Source: Rhodanobacteraceae bacterium (lineage in GTDB: Bacteria > Pseudomonadota > Gammaproteobacteria > Xanthomonadales > SZUA-5). Taken from it: DNA of 64,000 nt. Below the pieces are notes generated by a model, which was given only the letters and a program-made list of their open reading frames with translations, was not told where the DNA came from and searched no databases. Below are positions 51,549-59,050 of this stretch, piece by piece (the first letter of the stretch is position 1; every line of letters starts with the position of its first letter). The stretch covers positions 1 through 64,000 of the forward strand of contig JACKOW010000006.1 in the NCBI GenBank assembly GCA_024234055.1. The letters run 5' to 3'. Position numbers and translations under genes: made by a program.

Positions 51549-52940
51549 CTAAACCACGCGCGAGAACCGTGCCGGCGCTGCTGCGGCCTGCTTGTCGCCG
51601 CTGACATAGGCGTCGAAGGCCATTGCCACCACTCGCAGCAGCATGGCGCCGGCGGCGGTGACCTGGAGCGCGTCTGCGCCCAGTTCGACCAGACCGTCCT
51701 GCTCGGCCTGCTGCAGCCGGGTCAGGGCCTGGCGGAAGTAGTCGCGGGTGTCGATGCCGTGCTCCTCGCCGAAACTGGTGTAATCGAGTCGGCCGAAACA
51801 CATGATCCGGCCGATGGCATCGCGCCGCAGGCGGTCGTCGGCATCGGTGGCCAGCCCGCGCTGGATCGGCAAGCGGCCCTGATCGATGGCATTCAGATAG
51901 GGAATTTCGTTCTTTTCATTCTGGGCATAGACCTCGCCGACCTGGCCGATGGCGCTCATGCCGAAGGCCACCAGATCGCAACCGCCGTGGGTGGTGTAGC
52001 CCTGAAAATTACGCTGCAGGCTGCCGTCGATCTGTGCCCGCGCCAACTCGTCTTCGGGCAGCGCGAAATGATCCATGCCGATGTGCACATAACCCGCTTG
52101 AGCCAAACGGGCGATGGTCAGTTCCAGCAGTGCCATCTTGGTGTCGGCGTCCGGCAGCGTGGCTGGATCCATGACCGCCTGGGATTTGAACAGCTCGGGC
52201 AGATGGGCATAGCTGTAGGCGGCAATGCGGTCCGGGCGCAGTGTGACCACGGTGTCCAGCGTGCGCGCGAAGCTGTCGACATTCTGATGCGGCAGCCCGT
52301 AGATCAGGTCGAAGTTGATCGAGCGGATGCCAACGCTGCGGGCCTCGCTGACCAGACGCTCGGTTTCCTCCACCGATTGCACCCGGTTGACCGCCAGCTG
52401 CACCTGCGGATCGAAGTCCTGCACGCCCAGGCTGATGCGATTGATGCCGAGGTCGAACATGGCCCGCAACGAGGTCGGATCCGCCGTGCGCGGATCGATC
52501 TCGATGCCGTAGTCGCGCCCGGCGCCGCGATGCAGGCCGAAGCCGCGGTCGAGCTCGGCAAAGATCAGACCGAGTTCCTCGGGGTTGTAGTAGGTCGGTG
52601 TGCCACCGCCGAAGTGCATCTGGTTCACCGGTCGGCTGCGGTCGAAGAGCTCGGCCTGCATGCGAATCTCGCTCAGCAGGCGCTGCAGATAGGCTGCGCC
52701 GCGCTCGCGATTGCGGGTGATGATGCGATTGCAGCCGCAGTAGTAGCAGCTCGATCGGCAGTAGGGCACGTGCAGATACAGCGACAACGGTCTGGCGGCG
52801 ACATTGCTGCGCCTGGCCTCGGCCGCGTAGTCCTCGGCGGCAAAGCCGGCATGGAACTGCGGTGCGGTCGGGTACGAGGTGTAGCGCGGGCCCGGCCGGT
52901 CGTAGCGGCGGATCAGTTCGGCATCGAATCGAGTGTCCAT
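51549..52940 (-). CDS. hemN: Oxygen-independent coproporphyrinogen III oxidase
   Basis: A radical-SAM enzyme of haem synthesis used under low oxygen. The [4Fe-4S] motif CRSSCYYCGC follows LYLHVPY near residue 60, with the extra Cys typical of true HemN. Further motifs are HFGGGTPTYYNPEEL, GIEIDPRTADPTSLRAMFDLGINRISLGVQDF and DLIYGLPHQNVDSFARTLDTV. The length of 463 residues is normal, and the C-terminal HemN domain is present. It stands alone; low-oxygen use fits with the cyd genes nearby. Confidence 0.96.
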   Translation of the reverse strand: MDTRFDAELIRRYDRPGPRYTSYPTAPQFHAGFAAEDYAAEARRSNVAARPLSLYLHVPYCRSSCYYCGCNRIITRNRERGAAYLQRLLSEIRMQAELFDRSRPVNQMHFGGGTPTYYNPEELGLIFAELDRGFGLHRGAGRDYGIEIDPRTADPTSLRAMFDLGINRISLGVQDFDPQVQLAVNRVQSVEETERLVSEARSVGIRSINFDLIYGLPHQNVDSFARTLDTVVTLRPDRIAAYSYAHLPELFKSQAVMDPATLPDADTKMALLELTIARLAQAGYVHIGMDHFALPEDELARAQIDGSLQRNFQGYTTHGGCDLVAFGMSAIGQVGEVYAQNEKNEIPYLNAIDQGRLPIQRGLATDADDRLRRDAIGRIMCFGRLDYTSFGEEHGIDTRDYFRQALTRLQQAEQDGLVELGADALQVTAAGAMLLRVVAMAFDAYVSGDKQAAAAPARFSRVV

Positions 52941-53117
52941 GGCGCCAGTCTAGCGGGGCTTTGCCCGCCAGCGCTTGATCGCAGTCAGCAGCAGCGCCCT
53001 GCCGCCACCGGAAAACAGTGAACAAGCGCAGCTTCTGGGCGCGCCTTCGAGCCCGGCGCTGATGGCGCGGGTGGGTCCGAGTTATGCTGGGGGTCCGCAG
53101 CCACAGAGCGACCGCCC

Positions 53118-54647
53118 ATGGCCAAGCGCCCCTCGCGCCGGCTACCACGCGCTGAGCGCGCATCCGGGATACCGCTGGGACTCAAGATCGTCGGCGCCGT
53201 GGTCGGCGCGTTGATCGGCATGCATTTCTACCTGATGCATCAGATCAACCAGTTCGCCGACAGCCTGGTTCGAACGGCCGAAATGGTGTCCAACGCCAGC
53301 CATCGTGGCGGCTATTACACCTGGGACGGCAATCTCGGCATACGCCGCCTGCGCTTCGAAAGCCCGGATGGCGGCGCCCTGTTCACTGCAGCCGAGATCG
53401 AACTTGACACGCCCGGCTGGTGGTGGGTGCTGCAGCTGGCCAATCCTCTGGAAAGTCGCACGGACCGTCTGCGTCGCGCCTTCAGTGCCTTCGGCGGCAG
53501 CGAAGGCAGGAGCGATCTCTTGCCCGCCACCGACCAGCTCTACGTGCGCCTGCGCGGACTGGAGCTGGAGGTGAACACGCTGTTGCCGACCGGCTTGCCC
53601 GATATCAGTTTCGCCTCGGCGGCGCCCTTCGAAACCGCCGGATGCAGCAATGTCCGTTATTTCGTGCCACTGAACCTGGAGCGCGATCTCGGCCTGGCCT
53701 ACAGCCGAACGGATCTGAGCCTGGGATACCGCACGGCAGGCCCCGATCGGGTCGTCGTCGACATGGACCTGAATGCGCCGGGCTCGATGAGTACCCGTTT
53801 TGAGATGGACTGGCGCAGCAGCCGCCCGAACCACTTTCTCGACAGCAGCGATGCCAACGACAGACCGCTGACGATGCGCTGGATCCTGGAGGATCAAGGA
53901 TTCATCGGTGCACGCAATCGCTGGTGTGCCCAGCAGGCCGATATCGATGCCGACGAGTTTCAGCGCCGCCATATCACCACGGTGCGGCGCTTGCTCGAGG
54001 TCTTTGGCGTACAGCTGAGCCCGGAGAGCGAGGCCGTGTACTCGGGTTTCGCCGCCAAGGGCGGCAAACTGACCCTGGAGTTGACCCTGCCCGCACCCGC
54101 CGACGCCAAACAGTTTGCGGCCTATTCGGCAGCAGAGCGATGGGCTGCCATGGATCCGAAGATCTGGCACAACAACGAGCCCCGCTCAAGCTTCAGCGTG
54201 GACCTTGTTCGGGCTCGACCCTTGCCCAAGGCCTATGGCGGTAGCGTCTACGATCTGCTGGCACGTCAGGAGGACAACGCTGCAGCGGCCGCCGGATTTT
54301 CACCGATCGCCAGCATAGGCGCCCAACTCAGCCATCTGTCGCAACCGCCGTCCGCTGCTGCGGGACCGCCAGCGGCCGCCGAAGCCAGCGAAAAGCCCAA
54401 ACCCTTTGCGGCCCGGCCGCCGCCGCCCAAGCCCACGCCCATTGCGCTCGACAGCGCCAGCCTGATCGCCGCCATCGGTGAACGCGTCGCTGTCGAGACC
54501 ATCGACGGTCGTTCCCGGATCGGCGTGCTCACCGAGGTCGACCCCAAGGTGCTGACCATCCAGATGAATGTCAGCGGCGGCAAGGCCAGCCTGAACTTCA
54601 CCCGCTCACGCATTCGCGCGGTGACTGCCAATCCGGATGGGCGCTGA
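53118..54647 (+). CDS. Membrane-anchored protein of unknown function
   Basis: The 509-residue protein has a basic N-terminus, one membrane segment (IVGAVVGALIGMHFYLM, residues about 24-40) and a large domain outside. That domain has Trp-rich (DTPGWWWVLQLANPLES) and beta-rich stretches. A Pro/Ala-rich linker (about 415-445) precedes a C-terminal 55-residue module (LIAAIGERVAVETIDGRSRIGVLTEVDPKVLTIQ) that looks like a small beta-barrel. I do not recognise the family. It is divergent from hemN. Confidence 0.75.
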   Translation: MAKRPSRRLPRAERASGIPLGLKIVGAVVGALIGMHFYLMHQINQFADSLVRTAEMVSNASHRGGYYTWDGNLGIRRLRFESPDGGALFTAAEIELDTPGWWWVLQLANPLESRTDRLRRAFSAFGGSEGRSDLLPATDQLYVRLRGLELEVNTLLPTGLPDISFASAAPFETAGCSNVRYFVPLNLERDLGLAYSRTDLSLGYRTAGPDRVVVDMDLNAPGSMSTRFEMDWRSSRPNHFLDSSDANDRPLTMRWILEDQGFIGARNRWCAQQADIDADEFQRRHITTVRRLLEVFGVQLSPESEAVYSGFAAKGGKLTLELTLPAPADAKQFAAYSAAERWAAMDPKIWHNNEPRSSFSVDLVRARPLPKAYGGSVYDLLARQEDNAAAAAGFSPIASIGAQLSHLSQPPSAAAGPPAAAEASEKPKPFAARPPPPKPTPIALDSASLIAAIGERVAVETIDGRSRIGVLTEVDPKVLTIQMNVSGGKASLNFTRSRIRAVTANPDGR

Positions 54648-54701
54648 GCGCGCCTGTGTCCTGGGTTTTCTTCTCGCCAAGCATGCCGCAAGTATTTGAA
54701 T

Positions 54702-54843
54702 CAAAAGATTTTCCGCAAAGGACGCAAAGGTCGCAAAGTGGAGCGACGCCAAGATGTCAGCTGGCGATATCGCCACCGATCGCGCTCAGCCGGCCAAGCT
54801 TTGAAATCTTCGCGTCCTTTGCGTCCTTTGCGGACAAAAAACG
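54702..54843. repeat. TTTGCGTCCTTTGCGG inverted-repeat element
   Basis: The left arm TTTTCCGCAAAGGACGCAAAGG faces the right arm CGTCCTTTGCGTCCTTTGCGGA. The middle contains a CAGCTGGCGATATCGCC hairpin. It lies between the convergent orphan gene and cydB stops. Confidence 0.85.
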
Positions 54844-54868
54844 AAACCCCGAGATCGCCGACAGTTTG

Positions 54869-55885
54869 CTAGCCATAGTCCAGCGCCCGGGCCTTGCCCC
54901 AGAACACGCGGTAGGCGAAGACGCTGTATCCAATGATCGCTGGCAGCGTGATCAAGGTGCCGATCAGGATGATCTTCAGTGATTCGGGCGCGCTGGCGGC
55001 ATCGAAGATGCTGATGCGGTCGATCACCAGATAGGGGTACAGACTGTAGGCCAGACCGAAGAAGGCCAGCACGAACACGCCCACGGCACAGGCGAAGGGC
55101 GCCCAGGACCAGCGATCCAGTCCGCGCTGGTTGGTGCTGGCGCTGTCGTGCTGCAAGCGCCGCAGAAACAGCCAGGCCAGCGCGAACAGCGCCAGCGTGG
55201 CCAGCGGAATTGGCGCCAGGGCGATCACTTCCGGCAGCGAAAACCATTTGTCGTAGATGCGCTGGCTGACCACCGGCGTGGCCAATGACACCGCGGCAAT
55301 GCCGATGGCCGTCAGCAGCAGACTGGTGCGAGCCCAGCGCACCGCCCGGTGCTGCAGCTCGCCCTCGGTCTTCATCAGCAGCCAACCTGATCCAAGCAGC
55401 ACATAACCGGCGGTCAGGCAGGGGGCGATCAGCAGGGCAAAGGCGTAGCCAGCCAGGCTGTTGTCGAAGCCGACGATGTAATGGCCGAGCATGTAGCCCT
55501 GCGACATCGAGGCCAGCAGCGAACCGCCGTAGAAACAGCGATCCCACATCGGCTTTGAGCTCGCCGCAGCCTTGGCCCGAAGCTCGAAGGCGACGCCGCG
55601 CAGCATCAGACCGATGAGCATCAGCGTCACCGGCAGATAGAGCGCGCCCAGGATCACGCCATGGGCCTTGGGAAAGGCCACCAGCAACAGGCCCACACCC
55701 AGCACCAGCCAGGTCTCATTGGCGTCCCAGAAGGGGCCGATCGACGCGATCATGGTGTCGCGCTGCTCGGGCGTTGCCCGCCGCAGCAACACGCCAACGC
55801 CGAGGTCATAGCCGTCCAGCACCACATAGGCCAGCATGGCCACGCCCATCAGGGCCAGAAAGATGATGGGTAGTGCTTCGTTCAT
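54869..55885 (-). CDS. cydB: Cytochrome bd ubiquinol oxidase subunit II
   Basis: The 338-residue product (start at 55885) begins MNEALPIIFLALMGVAMLAYVVLDGYDLGVGVLL. GPFWDANETWLVLGVGLLLVAFP, GSLLASMSQGYMLGHYI and ALWLFLRRL-like segments complete the usual eight-to-nine-helix pattern. It pairs with CydA to reduce O2 with quinol. The short-loop CydA partner suggests a cyanide-insensitive (CIO-like) enzyme. Unusually, 341 bp separate it from cydA. No cydX was recognised at its 3' side. Confidence 0.94.
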   Translation of the reverse strand: MNEALPIIFLALMGVAMLAYVVLDGYDLGVGVLLRRATPEQRDTMIASIGPFWDANETWLVLGVGLLLVAFPKAHGVILGALYLPVTLMLIGLMLRGVAFELRAKAAASSKPMWDRCFYGGSLLASMSQGYMLGHYIVGFDNSLAGYAFALLIAPCLTAGYVLLGSGWLLMKTEGELQHRAVRWARTSLLLTAIGIAAVSLATPVVSQRIYDKWFSLPEVIALAPIPLATLALFALAWLFLRRLQHDSASTNQRGLDRWSWAPFACAVGVFVLAFFGLAYSLYPYLVIDRISIFDAASAPESLKIILIGTLITLPAIIGYSVFAYRVFWGKARALDYG

Positions 55886-55939
55886 GGTCGTGCTTGCTCC
55901 AGACATTTCGAGATTCCCTGAGTTTCGGCCTGATCGAGC

Positions 55940-56010
55940 GGGGGCAGGGGGCAGGGGGCCAGGCATGAGGCATGATCCAACGCTGCGGCGAGGTGGGTCC
56001 CGCGGCGCTG
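55940..56010. repeat. GTGGGTCCCC-core element (variant)
   Basis: GGGGCAG tract, GGCATGATCC core and AGGTGGGTCCCGC end. It has a GGATGCGCAACC tail in place of the GATGCGCGAA of other copies. Confidence 0.7.
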
Positions 56011-56126
56011 GATGGATGCGCAACCAGGCGCATCGCGAGGAGGCGACCTGGAATCTCAGCAATCATCAGTCCTCCTGCGGGTTTCCGAGCGATCAACAAA
56101 GGCTGGTGAGGCTGGGGCCCGGTCTT

Positions 56127-56220
56127 CAAGTACGCCGCATCCTCCGATCGTGCAGCAAGGTCGGTCCCCTGCCCCCTGCCCCCTGCCCCCTGCCCCCTGC
56201 CCCCTGCCCCCTGCCCCCTT
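56127..56220. repeat. CCCCCTG heptamer tract with adjoining GATCGTGCAGCAAGG core
   Basis: About seven and a half CCCCCTG units (56167-56219) follow TCCGATCGTGCAGCAAGGTCGGTCCCC. The core resembles that at about 31215-31250. The tract stops 7 bases before the cydA stop codon. Confidence 0.85.
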
Positions 56221-56226
56221 GTCCGT

Positions 56227-57591
56227 TCATCGAACCGCCGCACCGCCCAGGCCTGCAGGCACCGTTGCGACCCCGACAGCGCCATCGACAGATGCCGCCC
56301 CCGCCTTGCCCGCCAGCAGGAACAGTACCCGCACATAGGCCAGCAGCAGCAGCGCATAGATGCCGAGGTAGAGCAGCAGGCTGCCGCCGATCATCGGCGC
56401 CGGCACCGCCGAGGCCGCGTCTGCGGTACGCAGCACACCATGGACCAGCCAGGGCTGGCGGCCGATCTCGGTCACGTACCAGCCTGCCAGCGTGGCCACC
56501 CAGCCGGAGAAACTCATCGCCACCAGCGCCCGCAGGGTCCACACCGGCAGCTCGCCGTGATGGCGTCGCCACAGCCAGACGCTGGTCCAGGACAACGCCA
56601 GCATCAACAGGCCGACACCGACCATCAGCCTGAAGCCATAGAACAAGGGCGCCACCGGCGGATAGGCACCGACAAATTCGTCCAGACCGCGAATCTCGCC
56701 GTCCAGGGAATGGGTCAGGATCAGGCTGCCGAGTTTGGGAATCTCCAGCTCCAGATGGTTGCTGCGGCTGTCCTCGTCAGGAATGGCGAACAGGCGCAGG
56801 CCGGCACCGCGCTCGGTTTGCCAGATACCCTCCATCGCCGCAATCTTGGCCGGCTGGTGCTGCAGCGTGTTCAATCCATGCAAATCTCCGGCCAGGATCT
56901 GCAGCGGAATCAGCAGCGCCGCCATGACCGTACCGGTGCGCAGCGCATGGCGCACGTCGGCGCCGCGATCACCGCGCAGCCAGCGCCAGGCCGACAGACC
57001 GGCAATCAGGAAGGCCACGGTCAGGCCCGAAGCCAGCAGCATGTGCGTCAATCGGTAGGGAAAGGACGGGTTGAAGACGATCGCCGACCAGTCCAGCGCA
57101 TGGGCCACGCCCTCGCGCATCTCGAATCCCGCCGGCGTCTGCATCCACGAGTTCAGCGCCAGTATCCAGAAGGCCGAGAGCGTGGTGCCAATCGCCACCA
57201 GCAGCGTCGCCAGCGTGTGTACGCGGTCCGATACCCGACCGGCGCCGAAGAGCATGACGCCTAGGAAGGCCGCTTCCAGGAAGAAGGCCGTCAGCACCTC
57301 ATACGCCAGCAGCGGCCCGGCGATATTGCCCACGGTTTCCATGTAGCCGGGCCAGTTGGTGCCGAACTGGAAACTCATGACAATGCCGCTGACCACGCCC
57401 ATGGCGAAGCTCAGCGCATAGACCTTGACCCACAATCGATAAGCCTGCATCCAGGCCTGATCGCCACTGCGCCGAAAGCGCCACTTGAAATACAGCAGCA
57501 CCCAGGCCAGAGCGATGGTGATGGTCGGAAACAGGATGTGGAAACTGATGTTGGCCGCAAACTGGATGCGGGCGAGGATCAGGGCGTCCAT
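56227..57591 (-). CDS. cydA: Cytochrome bd ubiquinol oxidase subunit I
   Basis: The 454-residue subunit starts MDALILARIQFAANISFHILFPT, with the haem-b595 ligand His in ISFHILF. Haem b558 ligands lie in the LTHMLLAS region and in MVSGIVMSFQFGTNWPGYM. The Q-loop between helices 6 and 7 (LHGLNTLQHQPAKIAAMEGIWQTERG) is short, as in the CIO-like subfamily. The C-terminal YVTEIGRQPWLVHGVLRTADAAS is the conserved quinol-oxidase signature. The start overlaps the regulator gene by 13 bases. It works with CydB in the inner membrane. Confidence 0.95.
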   Translation of the reverse strand: MDALILARIQFAANISFHILFPTITIALAWVLLYFKWRFRRSGDQAWMQAYRLWVKVYALSFAMGVVSGIVMSFQFGTNWPGYMETVGNIAGPLLAYEVLTAFFLEAAFLGVMLFGAGRVSDRVHTLATLLVAIGTTLSAFWILALNSWMQTPAGFEMREGVAHALDWSAIVFNPSFPYRLTHMLLASGLTVAFLIAGLSAWRWLRGDRGADVRHALRTGTVMAALLIPLQILAGDLHGLNTLQHQPAKIAAMEGIWQTERGAGLRLFAIPDEDSRSNHLELEIPKLGSLILTHSLDGEIRGLDEFVGAYPPVAPLFYGFRLMVGVGLLMLALSWTSVWLWRRHHGELPVWTLRALVAMSFSGWVATLAGWYVTEIGRQPWLVHGVLRTADAASAVPAPMIGGSLLLYLGIYALLLLAYVRVLFLLAGKAGAASVDGAVGVATVPAGLGGAAVR

Positions 57592-58196
57592 GGTTCAGCG
57601 CCTTTGCTTGCAGAGAGATTCGGGAAAGGATCGGCCGGGGTGGCAGTCTCGGCTCGAGCGCCGCTGAAGCGATCCTTCAGTTCCAGCAGGCGCACCACGG
57701 CGCCACCCATCTTCAGCAGCTGCTGCTGGGTGCCGGGCGTGAGCTTGCGCACCTCGGCAAACCAGTCGGTCAACAGTTCGATGAGATCGTGCATCTGGCG
57801 CATGCGCGCCTGGGCGTGGCGCTCTTCGGGCGAGCCCGGTGTTTCCAGGATGGCGTCGCGCAGCACGCTCAGCGTGGGCTCGATCTCGCGTCGCTGTCGC
57901 TCTTCCGCCAAGGTTCGGAAGATCGCCCAGACGTCCTCGGGGGCCGAATAGTATTCGCGCCGGTCACCCGGCAGGTGCGACAGCCGCACCAATCGCCATG
58001 ACTCCAGCTCCTTCAGGCCCATCGACACATTCGAGCGCGACACACCCAGCCTGGCTACCAACTCGTCGGCATTCAGCGGCTGCTCGGAGACGAACAACAG
58101 GGCATAGATCTGGCCCACGGTGCGGTTGATGCCCCAACGCCCACCCATCTCGCCGAAGTGCAGGACGAAGTTCTGGATCAAGGGCGATAGTTCCAT
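57579..58196 (-). CDS. GbsR/MarR-family winged-helix regulator
   Basis: This 205-residue protein shows FGEMGGRWGINRTVGQIYALLFVSEQPLNADELVARLGVSRSNVSMGLKELESWRLVRL. That is the MarR-like HTH of the GbsR family, whose members respond to small molecules. A C-terminal coiled region follows (RMRQMHDLIELLTDWFAEVRKL). It overlaps cydA by 13 bases and is first in the operon, so it is a good candidate to control cydAB. A 16-bp palindrome lies 9 bases upstream of its ATG. Confidence 0.9.
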   Translation of the reverse strand: MELSPLIQNFVLHFGEMGGRWGINRTVGQIYALLFVSEQPLNADELVARLGVSRSNVSMGLKELESWRLVRLSHLPGDRREYYSAPEDVWAIFRTLAEERQRREIEPTLSVLRDAILETPGSPEERHAQARMRQMHDLIELLTDWFAEVRKLTPGTQQQLLKMGGAVVRLLELKDRFSGARAETATPADPFPNLSASKGAEPWTP

Positions 58197-58204
58197 GCTG
58201 AACC

Positions 58205-58220
58205 TTCAGAAATTTCTGAA
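58205..58220. promoter_or_regulatory. Palindromic operator upstream of the cyd regulator gene
   Basis: The perfect 16-bp palindrome TTCAGAAATTTCTGAA overlaps the 5' leader and probable ribosome site (GAAGG) of the regulator gene. Autoregulation by the GbsR-like protein is likely. Confidence 0.65.
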
Positions 58221-58376
58221 AACAGAGCATACGCAGGCGCCGTGAGACGGATGTGCAGGATGGATTAACGCCAGATGGACAAATGGTTAGTGCGTGGAAT
58301 CGGCACATTGACGGCCCATTCAGGCGGGCGTACACAGGAAGTGCCTCTGCCGTAGACCCGCATCGAGGAGATCACC

Positions 58377-58598
58377 ATGAACAATCGAGTCGTTTTCGTT
58401 CTGGCCGGCGCAGCGCTGGCCTTGGCCGGATGCGCCAGCACCGGCAGCTATACCACTCAAAGCACGCGCTACGGACCGCCGCCGCTGGAGAACGACATGG
58501 CTTATGTCTATGCCGTCGAAACCGCGGCCAAGCGTCAGGGCGTGGATGTGCACTGGGTGCATCCGCCGCGCAAGGTCGCTGAGCCGGACGGCAAGTAA
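58377..58598 (+). CDS. Small lipoprotein of unknown function
   Basis: A 73-residue protein with a lipoprotein signal (MNNRVVFVLAGAALALAGC) and mature region ASTGSYTTQSTRYGPPPLENDMAYVYAVETAAKRQGVDVHWVHPPRK. GAGGAG precedes the ATG. It is small and polar; no family was recognised. Confidence 0.75.
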   Translation: MNNRVVFVLAGAALALAGCASTGSYTTQSTRYGPPPLENDMAYVYAVETAAKRQGVDVHWVHPPRKVAEPDGK

Positions 58599-58657
58599 CT
58601 GGCCCACGCTCGCACCTGATCCGCAGCGACGATTGAGCCGCAATGTCGCGGCCGGTT

Positions 58658-59041
58658 TCAGCGCCGGTCGGTGGTATCGGTCAGCGCCAGCAGCTGCTGC
58701 GCGTGAAAGCGCCGAGCGCCCTCGCCGTCCTCGGTGCCGTCATGCCGGCCGAGATCACTGGCCAGCACAAAGAAGCCGGGCGCCGGCAGGCCGCCGCGGG
58801 CTCGGCTGATCACTCGCGCAGCGATGAACGGCCGCCCCTGTGAATGATCCTCGCGCATGGTCCATTCCAGCGCCAGAATCAGGCGGTGGATGGTGTACGG
58901 CGGCTTTACGGCAAGTGCCCTCGCCAGCGCCTGGTAAGTCAGGGGTATCGCCGCAGTCGGCAGTGCCGACAGGTATGCCCGCACCCGCGCCGCGAGTGCA
59001 GCGGTGTCCTCGGCGGAGATGGATTCGAGTTGGACCGTCAT
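58658..59041 (-). CDS. Conserved-looking small protein of unknown function
   Basis: The 127-residue product contains VRAYLSALPTAAIPLTYQALARALAVKPPYTIHRLILALEWTMREDHSQGRPFIAARVISRARGGLPAPGFFVLASDLGR. The first half resembles a winged-helix fold (ALARAL...HRLILALEWTM), but no known family was assigned. It sits 9 bases after the PLP decarboxylase gene, on the same strand, so co-transcription is likely. Confidence 0.7.
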   Translation of the reverse strand: MTVQLESISAEDTAALAARVRAYLSALPTAAIPLTYQALARALAVKPPYTIHRLILALEWTMREDHSQGRPFIAARVISRARGGLPAPGFFVLASDLGRHDGTEDGEGARRFHAQQLLALTDTTDRR

Positions 59042-59050
59042 GGACGGATG

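Larger units (their letters stand above)
55886..56226. other. 341 bp cydA-cydB spacer filled with repeat elements
   Basis: cydA and cydB normally abut. Here a GTGGGTCCCC-core element (55940-56010) and a related element plus CCCCCTG heptamers (56127-56220) lie between them. No internal coding frame is plausible. It could contain a second promoter or form strong mRNA hairpins. Confidence 0.7.

Noticed and set aside
51158..51607. Frames translating as ESRVPSP or LGTRDSG repeats
   Set aside because: They are translations of the 7-bp GGGACTC array, open in all frames because the unit lacks stops; not genes.
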